Shown here in pieces: positions 1-6,738 of a stretch of 21,191 nt of DNA (position 1 is its first letter; each line of letters opens with the position of its first letter). Location of the stretch: positions 1-21,191 of IMG/VR virus record IMGVR_UViG_3300037316_000083. The stretch is one strand, 5' to 3'. The notes below the pieces were generated by a model. The model saw only the letters and a program-made list of their open reading frames with translations. It was not told where the DNA came from and did not search any database. Both the position numbers and the translations under genes were made by a program. This DNA comes from a virus.

Positions 1-74
1 ATAATGATGCGGGTGATTATTGGATCATAAGTGATACCGCTGCACAAGCAGTGGGTCTTTTGGAGCAATACTAA
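1..74 (+). CDS. 3' end of an unknown phage gene (partial)
   Basis: The frame with codons beginning at position 3 is open from the left edge and ends at a TAA at 72-74. It gives the C-terminal residues NDAGDYWIISDTAAQAVGLLEQY. The stop directly abuts the ATG of the following fibre gene at 75, which suggests one transcription unit with translational coupling. Too little is visible to assign a function. By position next to fibre genes it is probably a structural or tail-associated protein. Confidence 0.6.
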   Translation, partial: NDAGDYWIISDTAAQAVGLLEQY

Positions 75-1235
75 ATGTCAGTTCATATTACAGGCGGCGG
101 TGGAGGCGGCGGTAGTGGAGGCTTTGTATCTCCGACTCAACAAATATTCTTAACAGGTTCAGGTATTTATACTAAACCAGCGAACGCAGTTTTTCTCACA
201 ATTGAGATGGTAGGCGGTGGAGCAGGTGGAGAAGGTTCTGGAACTACTGGTGGAATAAGTGGAACTGCTGGGACTGATTCAACTTTTGGAAGTTCACTCT
301 TAAATGCTGGAGGTGGAGCTATAGGAATAGCTGCTCAAGGCGGACTAGGCGGGACTTCTTCTTTAGGTTCTGCTACTGGAATAGCGCTAACTGGTGGTAA
401 CGGTCAAGGAGAACAATTTGACTCTACGGCGGCTGTATCTCTTATGGGCGGAATGGGCGGTGGTTCCGCGCTTGGAGGCGCTGGAGGTGGTAGTGTAGCC
501 GCTAATGCCGCAAATGCAGCACCAAATACAGGAGGGGGAGGCGCTGGAGCTGGTAGAACAGCAATAGCTAATGCCTATTCAGGTGCAGGCGGTGGTGCTG
601 GAGGGTATATACTAGCTGAAATAGCAAGCCCTTTAGCTACTTATGCCTATACTGTAGGGACTGGTGGTACAGGTGGTGCAGCTGGTGCTTCAGGTTATAC
701 AGGCGGCAACGGCGGTTCTGGTATAATCATCGTAACAGAATACTATGCCAATGGTGCAATCGGGACTGCGACTAACGTCACTGGAATTGTAGCTGTAGCT
801 AATGGTGGAACTGGACAGAGTACACCTCCAGTAAGTGTTATTCTAGTAAATCCTACAAGTCCAATCACAGTTTTTTACACTGCAATTACTGGATGGACAA
901 TATTGGAAGATCCAACCGGATCATTTAATAATTCTACAGGAATATTTACTCCACCTCACGCAGGATTATTTGGATTTGATATCGCTTTATTAGAACAATC
1001 ATCAACTTCTACTGGGAATAATTTTTTTCAAGTTCAGTTATATAATGTAATATCGACTGATCAACGACGCGGCCAAACTAGAATAGCCGCAGGACTAAAT
1101 GTAGAAAACGTCACTTTACCCGCTACCATGAGATTAGCATTTGGAGATTCAGTGCAAGTCTCTGTATCTACAGATTTAACTAGTCCAAGTTTTCTAGCTG
1201 GCTATTGTAGTATGAGTATATGGGAGATTAGATAA
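75..1235 (+). CDS. Glycine-rich tail fibre protein with jelly-roll-like C-terminal tip
   Basis: A 386-residue predicted fibre or receptor-binding protein. The N-terminus is Gly-rich. Residues about 20-220 read as the glycine-rich domain common in phage fibres: a hydrophobic strand with YTKP and an IEMVGGG turn, then many GG/GGG turns and a closing GSGIIIV strand. Residues about 241-248 carry VANGGTGQ, a linker typical of tail fibres. Residues about 252-386 look like a C1q/TNF-type beta-sandwich: a strand with STGIFTPPHAGLFGF and a final SMSIWEIR strand. There is no signal peptide or membrane segment. The start abuts the previous stop, and the next gene begins 2 nt after its stop. The fibre role is inferred from domain style. 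The specific receptor is unknown. Confidence 0.75.
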   Translation: MSVHITGGGGGGGSGGFVSPTQQIFLTGSGIYTKPANAVFLTIEMVGGGAGGEGSGTTGGISGTAGTDSTFGSSLLNAGGGAIGIAAQGGLGGTSSLGSATGIALTGGNGQGEQFDSTAAVSLMGGMGGGSALGGAGGGSVAANAANAAPNTGGGGAGAGRTAIANAYSGAGGGAGGYILAEIASPLATYAYTVGTGGTGGAAGASGYTGGNGGSGIIIVTEYYANGAIGTATNVTGIVAVANGGTGQSTPPVSVILVNPTSPITVFYTAITGWTILEDPTGSFNNSTGIFTPPHAGLFGFDIALLEQSSTSTGNNFFQVQLYNVISTDQRRGQTRIAAGLNVENVTLPATMRLAFGDSVQVSVSTDLTSPSFLAGYCSMSIWEIR

Positions 1236-1236
1236 T

Positions 1237-1605
1237 ATGAGTTACAACCTCCTTCTTCCAGTTCACATCATTCAAGCGGCGGATATGTCGGCATCTGTGA
1301 TTGGCACTGCCATTGCTATTAAGAATCAAGATAATATAGGTATTCAATTGAACTGGACTGGAAGTCCGTCTGGAACCTTTGATGTTCAGATATCCAATGA
1401 CCACGTTCAAGATCCGAGTGGTAACATTACTAACGCGGGTAACTTCATTTCCATACCCTTATCTCCTGCTATTACCGCTACCGGAACACCCAATACTGCA
1501 TTCATCGATGTGAATCAGAGTGGGGCTATTTTTATACGAGTAAACTATAATAGAATCAGTGGAACTGGGGTACTCGATGCGTATATTTCAGCTAAGGGAG
1601 TTTAG
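1237..1605 (+). CDS. Small phage structural-type protein, unknown role
   Basis: A 122-residue protein between two fibre genes, in the same operon with 1-3 nt spacing. The sequence is rich in beta-prone segments and short of charge: MSYNLLLPVHIIQAADMS, then IAIKNQDNIGIQLNWTG, a SGTFDVQISNDH strand and a C-terminal IFIRVNYNRISGTG/DAYISAKGV. It resembles small beta-sandwich proteins often encoded near phage tail or head-surface proteins, but I cannot name a family with certainty. It has no cysteines, no signal peptide and no transmembrane segment. A small virion or fibre-associated protein is the most likely role, inferred from context. Confidence 0.7.
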   Translation: MSYNLLLPVHIIQAADMSASVIGTAIAIKNQDNIGIQLNWTGSPSGTFDVQISNDHVQDPSGNITNAGNFISIPLSPAITATGTPNTAFIDVNQSGAIFIRVNYNRISGTGVLDAYISAKGV

Positions 1606-1608
1606 AAT

Positions 1609-4548
1609 ATGAGCGGCCAATACTCAAGATATCCAGTATTAGGCGGCGGCGGAGCGTCTGGAGTCTCAAGCCTGAATGGTCAAACCGGGTCGCTTACTTT
1701 ATTTCCGGGTTCAAATATCACGATAGTTCCAGTTGCAGGCGGACTTGAAATTTCAGCTACTTCTTCTAGCAGTGGAACAGTGACTTCATTTTCCTTCCTT
1801 CCTACTTCAGTTGGAACAGTGATTAATCCTACAACTAATCCGCAATTGACTCTAAATCAATCAGGAATATCTACAAATGGTTATCTCAGTGCGACTGATT
1901 GGAATACTTTCAATAATAAACAGCCAGCAGGGAGTTATCTCACTGCGCTTATAGGAGATGTAACGACTCTTGGTTCGGTTGCCACATTAGCTAACTTGCC
2001 TGAAAGGAGATATATTGATTTTGGGTATGGGAATGATGCAAATACTGGAACAATCACTCAACCCTGGAAGACGCTGACTCATGCCTATGCGACTGTAACT
2101 GATGCAAGCATAAATAAGCCATATGTATTCTATTTGTCGGGTGGAAATAATGATATCGATACGGTCATTAATGCTAATCCGAATGTTAATCTATTCTGTG
2201 AATATCCTATTCAAATTAATGGTAATTTTACCTTAGCTCCCGGTTTTGAAGCACTCACCTCATTTACTAATATTGTATTTACTGGTAATTTCTCCTTTAT
2301 TGATTCGACCACCCATGCATCCTATATTGATTTTTATGAATGTGAATTCTTTCAAAACTGCACATGCGAAATGACGGGTTCAGGCACGTTAGGAATTACA
2401 GCTATTAATACAGTATTTATTTCTTCTAATTGGACTTTGCCAGGTGCTTTTGGTCTGTTTGAAGGATGTAATTTTCTAGGAAGTACAGTATTTAACGATA
2501 GTGGAAATGACTCTTACTATGAATTTATAGGTGGATATACCGATTCTGCATTTACGATTACAGGTGGAATTGATCCAGCGTATTTCTCTGGCTTTGTTTG
2601 GGATATTGTCTTCGGAGCCTCTTTAACATTTGTCACGACTGGCAGCGGTGTTCCTAACGTACAATTCGATTCTTCTGGATTGCCCCCCACTTATACAGGG
2701 ACGGCAAATCTGACTTATCTATCTTTTTCTCAACATGAAAGCTACACACCCGCAATTCCAGCTAATTGGGTAACGCCGCCGACTCAAGTAAAACAAGCAT
2801 TAGATGAATTAGCGGCGACCCCAGGGAGTGTAGTCAGTGCAAATGGATTTGCGGGTACTGTAGCACCCTCTACACATGCAATCACCCTATCCACGAATCT
2901 CAACACACCGGTCATTGCGGGCAATGGAACTTCATTGATTGCAGCGACTACGACTGGTACCGGATCTACGGTAGTCCTCTCCGCTAGTCCTACGTTGACC
3001 GGAAATCCTGTCAGTACTAATTTAACGATTAACGGAATAGGTGGCAATGGATACATTAATTATAACAGTCAATCCGCGACTCCAGCAGCTCCTACGAGTG
3101 GATTTACGGTCTTTGCGGATGCTACAAATCGATTTACACAAATTAATACTAATGGCTTCACTACGACCTATGATAGTTCCGGAATTACTGCCAATCGAGT
3201 TTATGTTCTCAGAGATGTGAGCGGTAAATTCGTACTCGATTCAAGATGGAGTGCAGCTTCTCAAACTGTTTCCACTACTCCCTTCACGATTTTATCAACG
3301 GATGCATTTGCCTCTTATTTTGTAGTGACTTCTACTTTGGCCATTACTATTAATTTACCAACGGCTATATCGGTAGCAGATAGAATTTATTTATTCACAG
3401 ACATATCAGGAAATGCCAATGTCAATAATATCACCCTTGTTCCAAGTGGAACCGATAAGATTGAAGGGTTAAACTCAAATTATATAATTAACCAAAATTA
3501 TGGGTCCATCATTCTTTTAAGCGATGGGGTCGGAAGCTGGTGGATTATTGGTGGATCGACTGAAGCAACTTCGGCAGGCGGTGTAAATTCATTTAGTACC
3601 AATGGAAGCATTACTGCACCTGCAGGCGTCACTATGGCGACCGTTTATTTAAGACCTGGCTCAGGCGGCGGCGGTGCTGGTTCAGGCGGCGGTGGCGGAT
3701 TTACAGGGAGTACCGGCGGTGGAGGGTCAGGTTCGAGCGGTGGAGGTGGTGGGGGCTCAGCACTCTTTACATTCATCCAATTAACAGTTGTTCCGGGAAC
3801 CACCTATAACATCATCATAGGAGCCGGCGGCGGCGGATTTTTAGGCGGTGCAGGAGGTGCTGCAGGAGCAGCCGGAAGCAATGGAACTAGCGGTGGAAAT
3901 GGCGGACAGACTAGTTTCATCGGCAGCTCCGTGAGCTTTATTGCTGCCCAATCTACTGGTGTCGGCGGAACAGGCGGTATTCATGGTACTCTAGGAGCTG
4001 CTGGGACTGCGGCAGCAGGCGGCGCGGCAAAAGCAGGGGGCATTGCAGGAGGGGATTACTATGGATTATTTGCAGCGCAAAATGGCCCTGGCAATGGCGG
4101 CGCCTCTGTCATAGGAGGCAGCATTACAGGTGGAAATGGCGGAGCTGGTGCCGCAGGTATAGCTTCGGTCGATGCAATCTTCGGCAAGGGCTCGAATCCT
4201 GGAGGAACCGGTGGAAGTGCAGGAATAGGAACCGGCATTACCAATGGCGGCGGCTCAGGCGGAGGCGGAGGCGGGTCAGGAGCTTGGGGAGGAAATGGAT
4301 ATTACAACTCAGGTATCTCTCAGGCAGGAGCAGGCGGAAATGGAGGATCAGGGGGCGCGGCAAATGCGACCACTGCTACAGTCGGCGGAAATGGATTTGC
4401 AGGCGTTGCTGGAACTAATGGCGGCGGCGGTGGCGGCGGTGGCGGCGGTGGTGCAGGTGGTTCCGGTGGAACTACAGGCGGCGCAGGCGGAACCGGCGGG
4501 AATGGTGGCGCGGGTTCGAATGGATTTGCAATTGTGATTTGGGGCTAA
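1609..4548 (+). CDS. Long tail fibre: beta-helix-like middle, polyglycine tip
   Basis: A 979-residue fibre-type protein. Residues about 20-51 (SSLNGQTGSLTLFPGSNITI) and about 87-104 (GYLSATDWNTFNNKQPAG) are recurring phage-fibre motifs. Residues about 132-160 contain DFGYGNDANTGTITQPWKTL, the start of a DUF1565/pectate-lyase-like right-handed beta-helix that seems to run to about 375 with regular aromatic and Asn turns. Residues about 384-402 (WVTPPTQVKQALDELAA) form a short helical connector found in many fibres. From about residue 655 to 979 a glycine-rich domain begins with NSFSTNGSITAPAG and ends in long Gly runs, probably packed polyglycine helices forming the distal tip. The start follows a GAATATG junction three bases after the previous stop. 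Host attachment is inferred. Enzymatic (depolymerase) activity is possible but not shown. Confidence 0.8.
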   Translation: MSGQYSRYPVLGGGGASGVSSLNGQTGSLTLFPGSNITIVPVAGGLEISATSSSSGTVTSFSFLPTSVGTVINPTTNPQLTLNQSGISTNGYLSATDWNTFNNKQPAGSYLTALIGDVTTLGSVATLANLPERRYIDFGYGNDANTGTITQPWKTLTHAYATVTDASINKPYVFYLSGGNNDIDTVINANPNVNLFCEYPIQINGNFTLAPGFEALTSFTNIVFTGNFSFIDSTTHASYIDFYECEFFQNCTCEMTGSGTLGITAINTVFISSNWTLPGAFGLFEGCNFLGSTVFNDSGNDSYYEFIGGYTDSAFTITGGIDPAYFSGFVWDIVFGASLTFVTTGSGVPNVQFDSSGLPPTYTGTANLTYLSFSQHESYTPAIPANWVTPPTQVKQALDELAATPGSVVSANGFAGTVAPSTHAITLSTNLNTPVIAGNGTSLIAATTTGTGSTVVLSASPTLTGNPVSTNLTINGIGGNGYINYNSQSATPAAPTSGFTVFADATNRFTQINTNGFTTTYDSSGITANRVYVLRDVSGKFVLDSRWSAASQTVSTTPFTILSTDAFASYFVVTSTLAITINLPTAISVADRIYLFTDISGNANVNNITLVPSGTDKIEGLNSNYIINQNYGSIILLSDGVGSWWIIGGSTEATSAGGVNSFSTNGSITAPAGVTMATVYLRPGSGGGGAGSGGGGGFTGSTGGGGSGSSGGGGGGSALFTFIQLTVVPGTTYNIIIGAGGGGFLGGAGGAAGAAGSNGTSGGNGGQTSFIGSSVSFIAAQSTGVGGTGGIHGTLGAAGTAAAGGAAKAGGIAGGDYYGLFAAQNGPGNGGASVIGGSITGGNGGAGAAGIASVDAIFGKGSNPGGTGGSAGIGTGITNGGGSGGGGGGSGAWGGNGYYNSGISQAGAGGNGGSGGAANATTATVGGNGFAGVAGTNGGGGGGGGGGGAGGSGGTTGGAGGTGGNGGAGSNGFAIVIWG
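4421..4473 (+). repeat. GGC/GGT trinucleotide tract encoding polyglycine
   Basis: A run of GGC and GGT codons near the 3' end of the long fibre gene gives at least ten consecutive glycines. The tract has a 9-bp period (GGCGGCGGT). It keeps other frames open in both directions, so the Ala/Gln-rich and Ala/Thr-rich reading frames that overlap it are by-products of composition. It is a plausible site of slippage-driven length variation in the fibre tip. A change by a multiple of 3 would not break the frame. Confidence 0.7.
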
Positions 4549-4559
4549 ATAGGTGCCCA

Positions 4560-4664
4560 ATGAGTACCCAGTTCAGTACCCAGTTCAGTAACCAGTTCAG
4601 TAACCAGTTAAACTCAAAAGGAGTTAGAAAAGGAGTTAAGAATGCCGTTAAAAAAAGGTCATAG
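4560..4664 (+). CDS. Possible small ORF with STQF/SNQF tetrapeptide repeats
   Basis: A 34-codon ORF starts with ATG at 4560, twelve nt after the fibre stop. AGGTG lies 5 nt upstream. It encodes M, then STQF STQF SNQF SNQL, then a basic tail KGVRKGVKNAVKKRS, and stops at 4662-4664. It overlaps the start of the next gene by 23 nt in another frame. The whole ORF lies in 12-bp-period repeats, so it stays open by construction. It may be a real leader-type peptide or just a repeat-derived ORF. The Shine-Dalgarno site of the downstream gene lies inside it, so its translation could tune that gene. No function can be assigned. Confidence 0.3.
   Translation: MSTQFSTQFSNQFSNQLNSKGVRKGVKNAVKKRS
4563..4639 (+). 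repeat. 12-bp-period tandem repeat array upstream of the DUF6496-like gene
   Basis: Four tandem 12-mers (AGTACCCAGTTC twice, then AGTAACCAGTTC and AGTAACCAGTTA) occupy 4563-4610. After a 5-bp step, a second unit AAAAGGAGTTA occurs at 4616-4626 and 4628-4638, again with a 12-bp step. The second copy supplies the Shine-Dalgarno site (AAGGAG, 4630-4635) of the gene at 4642, so the ribosome-binding site has itself been duplicated. Confidence 0.85.
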
Positions 4665-5538
4665 TCCTGAGGTTGTTTCACACAACATACATGAGATGGT
4701 GAGGGCAGGCCATGCCCCTAAGCAGGCGGTAGCAGCCGCACTCTCAAAAGCCCGCAAGTATAAAAAGATGGCTGAAGGGGGCACGGCCGGTGGGGGCACG
4801 CTCAACCCCGATGGAAGCGAGCAGGACCCGAATAAATATGGAGGCGGACCGACCCTAGCTGAGAAGGCGGCGGCTAAGGCCAATCAAAGTCAGAAGCTCG
4901 GTAATAAAATCGGTTATGGAATGAATCAAGGGGGCGTAGTCGACGAAGAAGAAGAGGATGGACCTGATGTGCCATCCGGAATGCCTAAAATGATGGCCTA
5001 TGGAGCAGACCCTGAGACCTCTAGCGAGGATGAGGATACGAGGAACCCTCTCAGTAAGCCCGTGGTTGCTTCAGGCTTGAATAAAAACGAGTCGATGAGG
5101 GAAATGGGTAGATTAGGACCGGATGACATTAAAAGGGATTTAAACGAGATTAGGAAGGATGGGGAGTACTACCCCGATCGGGTAGCTAACCCAGAAGAGT
5201 ATCGTCAAGTACAAGATTTTGCGGCTGCACTTCGAAGAGAAGCTGACGATGCCCCACGTCCTGAGAACTTTGCGATGGGTGGATTGGTGCAAGGCGAAAC
5301 AGCGGCAAGTGATGAGCCGATTGGCAATGCTCCGGAGGAGGGTGATGAGGAGCGGGGAGATACCCAGATGGCCTCTACAATGCGAGAAGGGGGCATGATG
5401 CCTGAGAAGCCCGATGGCTTGGAGCATAGAATTATGGGTGATCCTACAGGGCCTGGCTTGTCTCAAGAGGCACTGATCGCAATTCAAAATAAGAAAAAGA
5501 ATAGAAGATATGGAGTTTATGACCCGAGTCGGGGTTAA
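4642..5538 (+). CDS. DUF6496-like phage protein with acidic Gly-rich extension
   Basis: A 298-residue protein with a strong Shine-Dalgarno (AAGGAG, 6 nt spacing). The N-terminal about 40 residues (MPLKKGHSPEVVSHNI... HAPKQAVAAALSKARKYKK) match the short basic, helical module I know from phage and bacterial proteins as DUF6496: P-[LM]-KKG-S, an H-x(2)-M helix and KQAVAAALSKA. The remainder is low-complexity and disordered-looking, with Gly stretches, acidic clusters (VDEEEEDGPDVP at about 100, DEDTRNP at about 133) and repeated MGG/MRE motifs. It has no cysteines, signal peptide or membrane segment. It sits last in the fibre operon, so a virion-associated or ejected protein is possible, but its function is unknown. 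DUF6496 assignment is from memory of the motif. Confidence 0.75.
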   Translation: MPLKKGHSPEVVSHNIHEMVRAGHAPKQAVAAALSKARKYKKMAEGGTAGGGTLNPDGSEQDPNKYGGGPTLAEKAAAKANQSQKLGNKIGYGMNQGGVVDEEEEDGPDVPSGMPKMMAYGADPETSSEDEDTRNPLSKPVVASGLNKNESMREMGRLGPDDIKRDLNEIRKDGEYYPDRVANPEEYRQVQDFAAALRREADDAPRPENFAMGGLVQGETAASDEPIGNAPEEGDEERGDTQMASTMREGGMMPEKPDGLEHRIMGDPTGPGLSQEALIAIQNKKKNRRYGVYDPSRG

Positions 5539-5589
5539 AAAAAAGCCCTCAAACACCAGGTCCGGTTAATTTGAAAGCTTCTTTTTTTT
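5537..5589. terminator. Candidate bidirectional terminator (A-tract/T-tract hairpin)
   Basis: Eight A residues followed by GC (5537-5546) can pair with GC-TT-C-TTTTTTTT (5577-5589), with one A-C mismatch, enclosing about a 30-nt loop. It begins in the stop codon of the rightward gene and lies downstream of the leftward zinc-finger gene, where a convergent terminator is expected. The stem is AT-rich with a large loop, so the call is weak. The eight-T run is the better part of the evidence for rightward termination. Confidence 0.4.
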
Positions 5590-5862
5590 CTATACAAATG
5601 AAGGAAACAGGTCAGAAGGGGATTATGGAATAGTTCATTCTTAATTTCAAGACAAAATTCTACTATCCCCTACTACTCCGTTTCCGGGATTGTATGCATG
5701 AGCGCATCTTTAGATGCTTGTCGCCTATCGCAGTCACTCACTCGCCCAGCTCCCGGGAAGAACACAGACTTTGAATTCAGCTCAAAATCTCTGTACGACC
5801 CCGGGAACGATTCTTGGCTTGTCAGACCCTACCCTTTTCGAACCTTTTGAAAAGCCGCCGGA
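5590..5862. other. Non-coding structured intergenic region with several inverted repeats
   Basis: About 270 bp without a convincing gene. Visible elements: AGGGGAT and its complement ATCCCCT about 40 nt apart in 5615-5670; a tight palindrome GCATCT-TT-AGATGC near 5704-5717; and a nested structure in which CCCGGG at 5752-5757 can pair with CCCGGG at 5800-5805, enclosing ACAGA (5764-5768) paired with TCTGT (5790-5794) and a partly paired TTTGA/TCAAAA core. It could be a structured RNA, a replication or packaging-related site, or the 3' flank of the leftward gene. I see no tRNA or rRNA in it. Confidence 0.4.
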
Positions 5863-6153
5863 CTATTCTCGCCCCTTGACCACCGTTTTGGCATCCTGCC
5901 GCCGTATGATCAGTCTCTTAGGTGAATAGAGGTCATTCAGACCCATTCTGTACTCACTAGCTTGAACACTTTCCAATGATTCAAGAGCCTTTCGGTCCCT
6001 TTCAAATTTGTAACGTCTCTCAAATTTGTGGATTTTTGTCGGGGTACGAAGTCTCATCGACTTTCGTAAAATAGATTGACACCCATCGCTACAGACTATC
6101 TGATTCGAGAAACGATCGAGTTGAGTATTGCACCAAGCGCAAGTGATATCCAT
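5863..6153 (-). CDS. Small basic zinc-finger protein, leftward
   Basis: A 96-residue leftward ORF (ATG complement at 6151-6153). The N-terminus has CAWC at about residues 5-8 and VCSDGCQ at about 20-26, a C-x2-C ... C-x3-C pattern like the treble-clef or zinc-ribbon fingers of small phage and HNH-associated proteins. It is followed by basic and charged helical sequence (RRYKFERDRKALESLE) and a basic C-terminus. It is the only gene in an 800-bp gap and runs opposite to its neighbours, so nucleic-acid binding or regulation is a reasonable inference. The catalytic residues of an HNH nuclease are not evident. No strong Shine-Dalgarno is seen (GGAAC 7-8 nt upstream). It may be a regulator of the divergent early operon. 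Confidence 0.5.
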   Translation of the reverse strand: MDITCAWCNTQLDRFSNQIVCSDGCQSILRKSMRLRTPTKIHKFERRYKFERDRKALESLESVQASEYRMGLNDLYSPKRLIIRRQDAKTVVKGRE

Positions 6154-6205
6154 CTAAGTTCCATATCCTAAAGCTGGGTTAACGAGTTGAGCTTTAAAAT
6201 CCTCG

Positions 6206-6274
6206 AACTAGACTTTTTTATGTTGACTTGGAGTGTTAGGTGATTTATCCTAGGCTTCAAGTTTTTGTCTAGTT
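6206..6274. repeat. 8-bp inverted repeat flanking the early promoter
   Basis: AACTAGAC at 6206-6213 and its exact complement GTCTAGTT at 6267-6274 lie on either side of the predicted promoter, with 53 bp between arms. This is an arrangement expected of paired operator half-sites or a DNA loop. Both arms are next to T runs. Chance occurrence of an 8-bp pair in AT-rich sequence is not negligible. Confidence 0.4.
6223..6251 (+). promoter_or_regulatory. Sigma70-like promoter, rightward
   Basis: TTGACT at 6223-6228 (one mismatch to the -35 consensus) is followed by exactly 17 bp and TATCCT at 6246-6251 (two mismatches to the -10 consensus). Transcription would start near 6258, in the gap between the leftward zinc-finger gene and the rightward early operon. 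This is the best promoter I see in the window. Confidence 0.55.
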
Positions 6275-6329
6275 AACCAAAACTTAATTGAAACCCGACT
6301 GATTAGCAAATAATTAGTTGGGTTTTTTT
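6258..6329 (+). ncRNA. Possible short leader RNA or attenuator
   Basis: A transcript from the promoter at 6223-6251 would run only about 70 nt before the terminator at 6291-6329. No rightward gene lies upstream for that terminator to serve, so it either ends a tiny RNA or controls read-through into the gene at 6346. The segment 6275-6289 (AACC..AACT..AATT with small bulges) can pair with the terminator's 3' arm (6312-6324). This makes a competing antiterminator possible. The role is inference from geometry. Confidence 0.4.
6291..6329 (+). terminator. Strong rho-independent terminator before the early operon
   Basis: The left arm 6292-6304 (AACCCGACTGATT) and right arm 6312-6324 (AATTAGTTGGGTT) pair over 13 positions with two G-U wobbles and a 7-nt loop. 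Further Ts follow through 6329. It is oriented for rightward transcription, because the complement lacks a T run of this length. It lies 17 nt upstream of the start at 6346. Confidence 0.8.
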
Positions 6330-6345
6330 ATTTAGAAGGATTGGA

Positions 6346-6576
6346 ATGTCTGAAAGATACGGCCTTTGTAGAACCTGCAAGGGATGTGGAAATTACTATG
6401 ACTTCCCCTATTGCCCCACCTGCAATGGCACTGGCTTCTCAGGGGATGCCCAAGATTACATAGACCCCACCTATGCCGTAAGGGCTCAGAAATCTCCTCC
6501 TCAAGATGGAATACGCTCGCTTAAACAGTTGAAGCATGACATTATGCAGTATATTCTAACTCGGATAGGAAAATAA
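6346..6576 (+). CDS. Small DnaJ-like zinc-finger protein
   Basis: A 76-residue protein with two C-x2-C-x-G-x-G type knuckles: CRTCKGCG at about residues 8-15 and CPTCNGTG at about 23-30. These are the signature of the cysteine-rich DnaJ zinc-binding fold, in a single-module version. The rest, including a basic C-terminal helix (SLKQLKHDIMQYILTRIGK), has no recognisable domain, and there is no J-domain. AAGGA lies a few nt upstream of the ATG, after the terminator. It is the first gene of the rightward early-type operon. It may bind RNA, DNA or protein through the zinc module, but the function is unknown. Confidence 0.7.
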   Translation: MSERYGLCRTCKGCGNYYDFPYCPTCNGTGFSGDAQDYIDPTYAVRAQKSPPQDGIRSLKQLKHDIMQYILTRIGK

Positions 6577-6738
6577 ATGGAAGAAGAAAGTATTGAGATT
6601 ACTAAAAAGAGATTCGAAGAACTTTGCGCGATTATGGATATGATTCAAGAAGCCCTAGTATTGCTGGGACCGATTCTAACTACAATCAATGAAAATTTGG
6701 ATTATCTCGTGGATGTAAGCAAATTGAGGAAGCCATGA
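6577..6738 (+). CDS. Small acidic helical protein (53 aa), unknown
   Basis: A short ORF starting immediately after the TAA of the previous gene (ATG at 6577) and ending in a TGA at 6736-6738 that overlaps the ATG of the Rad52-family gene by 4 nt (ATGA). It encodes MEEESIEITKKRFEELCAIM followed by a hydrophobic, helix-prone stretch (QEALVLLGPILTTINENLDYL) and a basic end. Its tight packing between two genes and the stop/start overlap support it being real. No family is recognised. A coiled-coil or helix-hairpin accessory protein is the most that can be said. Confidence 0.6.
   Translation: MEEESIEITKKRFEELCAIMDMIQEALVLLGPILTTINENLDYLVDVSKLRKP

Noticed and set aside
4244-4560. Ala/Gln-rich rightward and Ala/Thr-rich leftward ORFs over the fibre tip
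   Set aside because: They are by-products of the GGC/GGT glycine tract of the fibre gene. Their composition is that of shifted glycine codons and no independent start context is seen.
5140-5556. Leftward ORF of 138 codons over the DUF6496-like gene
   Set aside because: It is fully antisense to a gene with a strong Shine-Dalgarno and recognisable N-terminal motif, and its product shows no domain-like pattern.
5714-5929. Rightward 71-codon ORF in the intergenic block
   Set aside because: It overlaps the leftward zinc-finger gene, has no ribosome site and a composition (Ser/Leu/Pro mix) without domain-like pattern. The region looks non-coding with inverted repeats.
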